DNA of 10,461 nt from Verrucomicrobiales bacterium. GTDB taxonomy: Bacteria; Verrucomicrobiota; Verrucomicrobiia; Limisphaerales; JAFMIX01. The notes under the pieces were generated by a model, which was not told where the DNA came from, did not search any database, and worked only from the letters and a program-made list of their open reading frames with translations. Position 1 is the first letter of the stretch. Every line of letters starts with the position of its first letter. This document shows positions 5,553-10,461 of the stretch, piece by piece. Location of the stretch: NCBI GenBank assembly GCA_017853785.1, contig JAFMIX010000056.1, forward strand, positions 1 to 10,461, read 5' to 3'. Position numbers and translations under genes: made by a program.

Positions 5553-6815
5553 ATGTCGGCTTTGCCTTTTGAGCTGTTGCTTGCGCTCCGCTACCTGCGT
5601 CCCAAACGGACGTTCGTATCGGTCATCACGCTCATCTCCGTCATCGGCGTCATGCTCGGTGTGGCTGTGCTCATCATCGTCATCAGCGTCATGAGCGGGT
5701 TCGACCGCGACCTGAAGGAAAAAATCTTCGGCTTCCAGGCGCACCTCACCATCGCCCACAGTGACAACGGCACCATGGCGCACCATTCGCTCGTCGCGGA
5801 AATCATCGCCTCGAACAAAAACGTCATCGGCGTCTCGCCCTTCATCATCGGGCCGCTGCTGGTGGAAATCCCCAAGGCCGGCGAGCAAAAGAGCGTCGCC
5901 GCACCGTTCGTGCGCGGCGTGGACCCACGCACCGAGAGCAGCATCAGCACCCTGCCCAAGAGCATCATCGCCGGCAAATTCGACTTGAGCGGGCGCGGCG
6001 TGGTGGTCGGCTGTGATTTCGCGGCGGCGCAGGGCCTGAACGTCGGCGATCACATCTCAGTGTATTCCATCCGCGACTTGCAACGGATGCAGCAGAGCCA
6101 AGGCAAGGAAGGCATCCTGCCGCAAGATTACGAAGTGCGCGGGGTTTTCGACGTGGGCTTCTACGAATACAACCTCTCCTTCATCATCACCTCGCTGGAG
6201 AACGCACAGGATTTGTATGATCTGGAAGACTCCGTGCACGGCCTGCTCGTGAAACTCACCGATCCCATGCGCGCGCCGTTCGTGCGCGAGGAATTGCGCC
6301 CCGCGCTCGGCGACAGCTTCGGCATCCGCACCTGGCTCGAACAAAGCCCCATGCTGCAATCCGTCCTCGTGGAGAAACAGATGATGCTCTACATCCTGTT
6401 CTTCATCGTGCTGGTCGCGGCATTCGGCATCACCTGCACGCTCATCACGTTCATCATGATGAAGACCCGCGAGATCGGCCTCATGAAAGCCGTCGGCGCG
6501 ACCAGCCGCCAGGTCATGTCCGTCTTCCTGATGCAAAGCCTCATCGTCAGCATCGCCGGCGTCGCCTGCGGCGTGGCGCTTGGCTTGACCGCCATCCGCT
6601 ATCGCAACGAGTTTCTGCTCGTCATGCGCAAGTGGACGGGCATGGAACTTTTCCCCGCCAGCATCTACGGCTTTTACAATCTGCCAGCGCTCGTCATCCC
6701 CGGCGACGTCGCCATCATCTGCGGCGGCTCGCTCATCATCTGCCTGGTCGCCGCCGCGCTGCCCGCGTGGCACGCGAGCCGGCTCAACCCCGTGGAGGCG
6801 CTGCGTTATGAGTGA
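5553..6815 (+). CDS. lolC: LolC/LolE-family lipoprotein-releasing ABC transporter permease
   Basis: Inner-membrane part of the complex that extracts lipoproteins for delivery to the outer membrane. The 420-residue length is typical. The N-terminus 'LALRYLRPKRTFVSVITLIS' is a Lol permease hallmark. Four membrane segments are visible: about 21-48, 279-302, 323-347 and 384-406. A large periplasmic domain (about 49-275) sits between the first two. The cytoplasmic coupling segment MKTREIGLMKAVGA is at 303-316. The C-terminus LNPVEALRYE is the usual end of these permeases. The ATG at 5553 gives the family N-terminus; in-frame codons back to 5454 are an Arg-rich stretch over the promoter and were rejected. 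Only one permease is present, so it may act as a homodimer in place of LolC plus LolE (inference). Confidence 0.94.
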   Translation: MSALPFELLLALRYLRPKRTFVSVITLISVIGVMLGVAVLIIVISVMSGFDRDLKEKIFGFQAHLTIAHSDNGTMAHHSLVAEIIASNKNVIGVSPFIIGPLLVEIPKAGEQKSVAAPFVRGVDPRTESSISTLPKSIIAGKFDLSGRGVVVGCDFAAAQGLNVGDHISVYSIRDLQRMQQSQGKEGILPQDYEVRGVFDVGFYEYNLSFIITSLENAQDLYDLEDSVHGLLVKLTDPMRAPFVREELRPALGDSFGIRTWLEQSPMLQSVLVEKQMMLYILFFIVLVAAFGITCTLITFIMMKTREIGLMKAVGATSRQVMSVFLMQSLIVSIAGVACGVALGLTAIRYRNEFLLVMRKWTGMELFPASIYGFYNLPALVIPGDVAIICGGSLIICLVAAALPAWHASRLNPVEALRYE

Positions 6816-7485
6816 CCTGCTCATCATCGCGCGCAGCCTCGGCCGCACCTACCGCATGGGCAAGCGCCAGCTCGAAGTCCTCCGCGGCGTGGACCTCGCC
6901 GTGGACCGCGGCGCGTTCGTCGCCCTGCGCGGCGCGTCGGGCGCGGGCAAAAGCACCTTGCTTCACCTCCTGGGCGGCCTCGACAAACCGGACACCGGCG
7001 AAATCTCCTTCGCCGGAAAAAACCTCGCCCAGCTTTCGCCGGCAAAAATGGCCGAGCTGCGCAACAGCAAAGTCGGCTTCATCTTCCAAGCCTATCATCT
7101 GCTGCCCGAACTCTCCGCTCTGGAGAACGTCTGCCTGCCCGCCCGTATCGCCCGCGTCTCCGCTGGCGATGCCACCCGGCGCGGCCGCGAACTCCTCACC
7201 CGCGTCGGCCTCGGCGAACGCCTGGAGCACCGGCCCTACGAACTCTCCGGCGGCGAGCAGCAGCGCGTGGCCATCGCCCGTGCGATGATCAATTCGCCCG
7301 AACTCATCCTCGCCGACGAGCCCACCGGCAATCTCGACTCCCATACCGGCGGCGAGATCATCGACCTCCTCTGCGCCCTGCGCGACGAATGCCAGACCAC
7401 GCTCGTCATCGCCACGCACGACGCCAAGCTCGCCGCCCGCGCACCCAAGGTGGTCGAGTTGGTCGATGGGTTGATTCAATCATGA
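6808..7485 (+). CDS. lolD: LolD-family ABC transporter ATPase
   Basis: ATPase that powers the adjoining lipoprotein-releasing permease on the cytoplasmic face. The 225 residues contain Walker A GASGAGKST (42-50, K48), Q-loop Q94 in FIFQAYHLLPELSALENV, signature LSGGEQQR (146-153), Walker B LILADEP (166-172) with catalytic E171, the D-loop GNLDS, and switch His204 in IATHD. The motifs match the LolD/MacB/FtsE group. Its ATG lies inside the end of the permease gene (8-base overlap, ATGAGTGA) with GGAGG nine bases upstream, so the two are translationally coupled. The motif set is complete and the enzyme should be active. MacB-type export is the alternative role, but the permease is Lol-like. Confidence 0.95.
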   Translation: MSDLLIIARSLGRTYRMGKRQLEVLRGVDLAVDRGAFVALRGASGAGKSTLLHLLGGLDKPDTGEISFAGKNLAQLSPAKMAELRNSKVGFIFQAYHLLPELSALENVCLPARIARVSAGDATRRGRELLTRVGLGERLEHRPYELSGGEQQRVAIARAMINSPELILADEPTGNLDSHTGGEIIDLLCALRDECQTTLVIATHDAKLAARAPKVVELVDGLIQS

Positions 7486-8096
7486 GCCAGACTGATTGGG
7501 AGTTGCGTTACCAAACCGGTGATATGCCGTGGGAAAAAGGCACGCCCTCGCCCGGCCTCGTGGATTTTCTCGCCGCGCACCCGCAGCTTCCCGGCGCAAC
7601 CGTCGCCGTCCCCGGCGGCGGCACGGGGCACGACGCGCTCGCCTGGTCGCGCGGCGGCTTCCGCGTCTACGGCTACGACATCGCGCCTAGCGCCATCCGC
7701 TTGAGCGAGGAGCGGACGCGGGCGGCGGGTTTAACCGCGCAGTTCCGGCTGGCGGATTTCCTGCACGACGAACCGCCGTTCCCGTTCGACTGGCTGTTCG
7801 AGCACACGCTCTTCTGCGCCATCAACCCCGCCGACCGCGAGGCCTACGTCCGCGCCGCTGCGGGCTGGGTGAAACCGGGCGGCCATTATCTCGCCGTGAA
7901 CTACATCGTGTGCGAGGGCGAACCGCCGTTTCCTTCCACGCGGGAGGAATTGGTCGCGCGCTTCACACCGCACTTTGAACTGCTGGCCGATTGGGTGCCG
8001 CGCTCGCTGCCCAACCGCGAGGGCCGGGAGCGGATGTTCTGGTGGCGCAAAAAGCGGCAGAAATTGCCCGTTGATACTTCGCGGAGCGCGAACTAG
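7482..8096 (+). CDS. TPMT-family SAM-dependent methyltransferase
   Basis: A class I methyltransferase of the thiopurine S-methyltransferase family (bacterial members methylate S, Se, Te or halide acceptors). The 204 residues open with DWELRYQTGDMPWEKGTPSP (5-24), the family's N-terminal signature. The SAM-binding loop VPGGGTGHD is at 43-51 and the acidic strand end GYDIAPSAI at 64-72. The motif FDWLFEHTLFCAI at 102-114 and the C-terminal GRERMFWWRK also fit. Length is normal. The start ATG shares four bases (ATGA) with the lolD stop, so it is the third gene of the lol operon; no functional link between this enzyme and lipoprotein release is known to me. The substrate cannot be read from sequence. 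The start at 7389 in the same frame overlaps lolD and was rejected. Confidence 0.9.
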   Translation: MSQTDWELRYQTGDMPWEKGTPSPGLVDFLAAHPQLPGATVAVPGGGTGHDALAWSRGGFRVYGYDIAPSAIRLSEERTRAAGLTAQFRLADFLHDEPPFPFDWLFEHTLFCAINPADREAYVRAAAGWVKPGGHYLAVNYIVCEGEPPFPSTREELVARFTPHFELLADWVPRSLPNREGRERMFWWRKKRQKLPVDTSRSAN

Positions 8097-8099
8097 TTT
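8071..8099 (+). promoter_or_regulatory. Candidate internal promoter for the rhomboid gene
   Basis: TTGATA (8071-8076), a 17-base spacer and TAGTTT (8094-8099) lie nine bases before the rhomboid ATG. The -35 is inside the last methyltransferase codons and the -10 begins with that gene's TAG stop. The -10 matches only three of six consensus bases. Confidence 0.35.
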
Positions 8100-8108
8100 T
8101 GTTCCACC

Positions 8109-8987
8109 ATGGGATTGGCTGATCGAGATTATATGCGGGACGAGGCCCGGCGCTGGCAGTGGTCGGCGAGCGTCGTCCTGATGGTTGGCATCAGCGTCGC
8201 ATTCGTGCTCCAGCAGTTTCTAGCGACAGGTTTAATTTATCGTTGGCTCGCTTTAAGCAAGGACGGCTTACTGGCCGGCCACGTCTGGCAACTCCTGACG
8301 TTCCAATTTCTGCACGGCAACTTCTGGCATCTGGTAGGCAATCTTCTGGGCATCTGGTTCTTTGGCCGCTTCATCGAGCAACGGCTCGGCGCGGCGAATT
8401 TCTTGAAGCTCTACTTCGCCAGCGGCCTCGCGGGCGGCCTGCTGCAAGGCCTGCTCGGCTTGGTGATCGAAGACCGCTTTGGCGGGCCGGTCATCGGAGC
8501 CTCGGCGGGCGTCGTGGGGCTATTCGCGGCGTTCGCCATGCTGGAGCCGAATGCGGAAATCCTGCTGTGGTTCATCCTGCCGGTGAAGGCGCGACTCTTC
8601 CTGATCTTCTCGCTCGTGGTGGCGGTGGCATTCATGGTCCTTCCTACGACGGGCGGCATCGCGCACACGGCGCATCTGGGTGGATTGCTGGCGGGGATGG
8701 CGTTCATCCATTGGAGATTTTACCAGCATCCGTTGTTTGCCCGGCGGAAACGGGCCACCCGCCCGCGCGCGCGGCAACCGGAGTTTGCGAAGACGGCTTC
8801 CGCCTCCGGAAGCTACTGGATCACACCCGCCGCCGCCAGCGAACCGGAAGTCGTGCCGCCAGAGGAATTCATCAGCCGCGAGGTAGACCCCATCCTCGAC
8901 AAGATTTCCGCCCATGGCATCCAGAGCCTCACTGAACGCGAACGGAAAATCCTCGAAGCCGCGCGCAAACAAATGGAGCGCCGGTGA
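8109..8987 (+). CDS. Rhomboid-family intramembrane serine protease
   Basis: Membrane protease that cleaves substrates within or next to their transmembrane segments. Of 292 residues, about 20-205 form the rhomboid core with six hydrophobic segments. The catalytic Ser132 is in GASAG (130-134), the catalytic His189 in AHTAHLGGLLAG (185-196), and the conserved HLVGN (H74-N78) is in segment 2, so the active site is complete. After a basic Arg/Pro-rich linker, a C-terminal tail (about 258-292) carries 'VDPILDKISAHGIQSLTERE', a motif common at the end of PVC and Bacteroidetes rhomboids (DUF6576-like, from memory). It starts 12 bases after the methyltransferase with no ribosome site, and overlaps the next gene by four bases. 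Substrate unknown. Confidence 0.93.
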   Translation: MGLADRDYMRDEARRWQWSASVVLMVGISVAFVLQQFLATGLIYRWLALSKDGLLAGHVWQLLTFQFLHGNFWHLVGNLLGIWFFGRFIEQRLGAANFLKLYFASGLAGGLLQGLLGLVIEDRFGGPVIGASAGVVGLFAAFAMLEPNAEILLWFILPVKARLFLIFSLVVAVAFMVLPTTGGIAHTAHLGGLLAGMAFIHWRFYQHPLFARRKRATRPRARQPEFAKTASASGSYWITPAAASEPEVVPPEEFISREVDPILDKISAHGIQSLTERERKILEAARKQMERR

Positions 8988-9964
8988 GCCCCGCCCCCGC
9001 CCCGGAAATCCCCGCCCGCCGCGCCGCAATCCGGATGCTGATCCTCTGCACCGGCTTTTGGAGCGTTAGTTTTCCCATCATGAAAGCGCTTTCGCTGGAG
9101 CAGCAGCGGCTGTTGCCGGGCGGGGACAGCTGGTTTCTCACGGCGTGGGGCGTGATGATCCGCTTCGGCGCGGCGGGGCTGTTGCTGGCACTGGCGTTGG
9201 GGCGATGGTGGCGGCAATTGTCCCGGCGCGAACTGGAACACGGCGTGGTGCTCGCGTTCTTCGGCGCAGGCGGAATCCTCCTCCAGATGGATGGCCTCAA
9301 TTACACCGCCGCCTCGACTTCCGCCTTCCTGACGCAAGGATATAGCGTGCTCATCCCGCTATGGACGGCGCTGCTCTCCCGCCGATGGCCAGCCGGAAAA
9401 GTCTTGCTCAGCGTCCTGCTAGTGGCGGGCGGCGCGGCGGTGCTGGCGGGCGTGGACTTCAAATCCTTCCGCCTCGGGCGCGGCGAGCTTGAGACGCTCG
9501 CCGGCTCGGTGATGTTCGCCGGACAGATCCTGGCGCTCGAACATCCGCGTTACGCCGGGAATCACGCGCTGCGCTTTTCCGCCGTGATGTTTCTGGCGAT
9601 GGCGTTTTTCAGCGCGCCGCTGGTATGGCTGACGATTCCGAGCGGAGCCGCGTGCGGGCAGGCATTGGCTTCCGTTCCAGCGGCAGGATTCATGACTGTG
9701 CTGGTGCTGGTCTGCACGCTCGGCGGTTATCTGGTGATGAACCGCTGGCAATGCGGCGTCACCGCCACCGAGGCGGGGCTGATCTATTCCATCGAGCCGG
9801 TCTTTGCGAGCGTGCTGGCGCTGTTCCTGCCCGCGTGGCTCTCGGCGTGGACGGGGATCGCGTATGCCAACGAACAATTCACGCTGCGCCTGCTCATCGG
9901 GGGCGGATTCATCACGGCGGCGAACGTGATTTTGCAATCACGCTGGCTCGGGCGGAAAAGTTGA
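8984..9964 (+). CDS. EamA/DMT-superfamily transporter
   Basis: A drug/metabolite-type inner-membrane carrier, 326 residues, with about ten hydrophobic segments in two homologous halves (about 15-155 and 170-320). The first half carries YTAASTSAFLTQGYSVLIPL (107-126) and the second VTATEAGLIYSIEPVFASVL (259-278), the paired EamA signatures before each half's last helix. The N-terminus is Pro/Ala/Arg-rich and cytoplasmic. The start is GTG, overlapping the rhomboid stop as GTGA, with GGAG five bases upstream, so the two are probably translationally coupled. Substrate cannot be inferred; family members export amino acids, nucleotides or other metabolites. It ends at a terminator that begins in its own last codons. 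Confidence 0.9.
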   Translation: MSPAPAPEIPARRAAIRMLILCTGFWSVSFPIMKALSLEQQRLLPGGDSWFLTAWGVMIRFGAAGLLLALALGRWWRQLSRRELEHGVVLAFFGAGGILLQMDGLNYTAASTSAFLTQGYSVLIPLWTALLSRRWPAGKVLLSVLLVAGGAAVLAGVDFKSFRLGRGELETLAGSVMFAGQILALEHPRYAGNHALRFSAVMFLAMAFFSAPLVWLTIPSGAACGQALASVPAAGFMTVLVLVCTLGGYLVMNRWQCGVTATEAGLIYSIEPVFASVLALFLPAWLSAWTGIAYANEQFTLRLLIGGGFITAANVILQSRWLGRKS

Positions 9965-9994
9965 ATCTGCCTCCGCGCGCACTTCCGCCTTTTT
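9951..9994 (+). terminator. Probable intrinsic terminator after the EamA-family gene
   Basis: GGCGGAA (9951-9957) pairs with TTCCGCC (9983-9989), followed directly by five T residues (9990-9994). The loop is long, about 25 bases, and may be shortened by a GT-AC pair after a two-A bulge. The 5' arm lies in the last codons of the transporter. Plausible but weaker than the terminator at 4957-4984. Confidence 0.5.
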
Positions 9995-10018
9995 AGTTCC
10001 GCCCTTTTCCGTTTTAAT
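9990..10018 (+). promoter_or_regulatory. Candidate promoter of purB
   Basis: TTTAAT (10013-10018) matches five of six -10 bases and ends six bases before the purB ATG. The -35 at 17-base spacing is TTTTTA (9990-9995), a weak match. No Shine-Dalgarno sequence precedes the ATG. The T-run of the preceding terminator overlaps the -35. Confidence 0.35.
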
Positions 10019-10024
10019 TGAACC

Positions 10025-10461
10025 ATGATTACGCGTTACTCGCGCCCCGAAATGCGGGCCATCTGGACCGACGAAAACAAACTCAAGATCTGGTTGCAGA
10101 TCGAACTCCTCGCCAGCGAAGCGTTGGTGAGGGAAGGCGTCGTCCCCGCGAAAGATTTCCAGAAGATCAAAGCCGGTTGTGATAAATGGTTTGCCGACCT
10201 CCCCGGTCTCGTCGCCCGCCAGCGCGAACTGGAAAAGACACTAAACCACGACGTCATCGGCTTCACCACCGCCGTCGCTGAGGCGATCAACGACAACGCC
10301 AGCCGCTGGTTTCATTTCGGCCTCACCAGCAGCGACGTGGGCGATACGTGCTACGCCGTGCAGATGATGCAGAGCGCCGACATCCTCATCGCGGACGTGA
10401 GGGCGGTGCTGCCCGTCATCGCCCGCCGCGCGAAGGAACACAAGTTCACGCCGTGCATGGG
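10025..10461 (+). CDS. purB: Adenylosuccinate lyase, N-terminal part (cut by window edge)
   Basis: Cleaves SAICAR to AICAR and adenylosuccinate to AMP, each releasing fumarate, in purine synthesis. The first 145 codons are visible; the frame is open to the window end. The N-terminus MITRYSRPEMRAIW matches the bacterial family. NHDVIGFTTAVAE (74-86) carries the conserved His75, and FHFGLTSSDVGDT (96-108) is the fumarase/aspartase superfamily block with T101-S102-S103-D104. The cut falls at 'TPCMG', where the family normally continues G-R-T-H-G. The gene begins a new transcription unit after a probable terminator. The ATG is preceded by AACC and no ribosome site. Confidence 0.96.
   Translation, partial: MITRYSRPEMRAIWTDENKLKIWLQIELLASEALVREGVVPAKDFQKIKAGCDKWFADLPGLVARQRELEKTLNHDVIGFTTAVAEAINDNASRWFHFGLTSSDVGDTCYAVQMMQSADILIADVRAVLPVIARRAKEHKFTPCM

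Noticed and set aside
5421..6053. N-terminal extension of the small secreted protein reading back into lolC antisense
   Set aside because: His/Asp-rich shadow sequence opposite conserved lolC codons; the signal peptide begins near 5420.
6784..7479. 231-codon minus-strand frame opposite lolD
   Set aside because: Composition mirrors codon bias of the ATPase gene, with no recognisable motif; the plus-strand gene has every ABC motif.
8520..9337. Overlapping minus-strand frames opposite the rhomboid and EamA genes
   Set aside because: Arg/His-rich shadows without motifs; opposite well-supported genes.
1..10461. Search by eye for CRISPR arrays, transposases, insertion-sequence ends, tRNA or rRNA genes, and attachment sites
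   Set aside because: None seen; gene content and codon style look uniform, with no sign of a recent insertion.

Overview
The window is a GC-rich, densely coded bacterial chromosome segment. It carries housekeeping genes for nucleotide metabolism, translation initiation and lipoprotein sorting, and shows no mobile element, CRISPR array, rRNA or tRNA. The gene set and style suggest the PVC group, most likely a Verrucomicrobia/Pedosphaera-type bacterium: a cytoplasmic Ser/Thr kinase with an N-terminal zinc ribbon, a rhomboid protease with a 'LDKIS..G..SLT..ER' tail, secreted Lys/Glu-rich proteins, and many start codons without a Shine-Dalgarno sequence. This placement is inference from style and not a database result.

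Layout. Positions 1-1144 (minus strand) hold the 5' part of pyrB (aspartate carbamoyltransferase), pyrR directly upstream with a one-base gap, a pyrR leader with a hairpin resembling a PyrR-binding loop, and a small charged protein of unknown function. Positions 1261-3813 (minus) hold a tight set read in the order membrane protein of unknown function, adenylate-kinase-family protein, fmt. A divergent intergenic region (3814-3932) separates it from a plus-strand zinc-ribbon Ser/Thr kinase (3933-4946). A strong hairpin terminator (4957-4984) sits between the kinase and a convergent minus-strand gene for a small secreted protein (5007-5420), whose start appears to be ATA.

Positions 5553-8096 (plus) form an overlapping operon: LolC/E-type permease, LolD ATPase and a TPMT-family methyltransferase. 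Next come a rhomboid protease and an EamA-family transporter with a 4-base overlap (8109-9964). A probable terminator follows, then the 5' part of purB (10025 to the window end).

How the genes fit together. pyrB/pyrR and purB belong to de novo pyrimidine and purine synthesis. The LolC/E-LolD pair moves lipoproteins out of the inner membrane. Fmt formylates initiator tRNA. I see no obviously novel multi-gene defence, mobile or biosynthetic system. The most interesting signals are regulatory: the putative PyrR-binding hairpin; five genes whose candidate -10 element ends only 6-9 bases before the start codon, which looks like leaderless transcription; a secreted protein whose signal peptide begins upstream of its first ATG; and G-quadruplex-type motifs against two start codons. 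No stretch over 300 bases lacks a gene.
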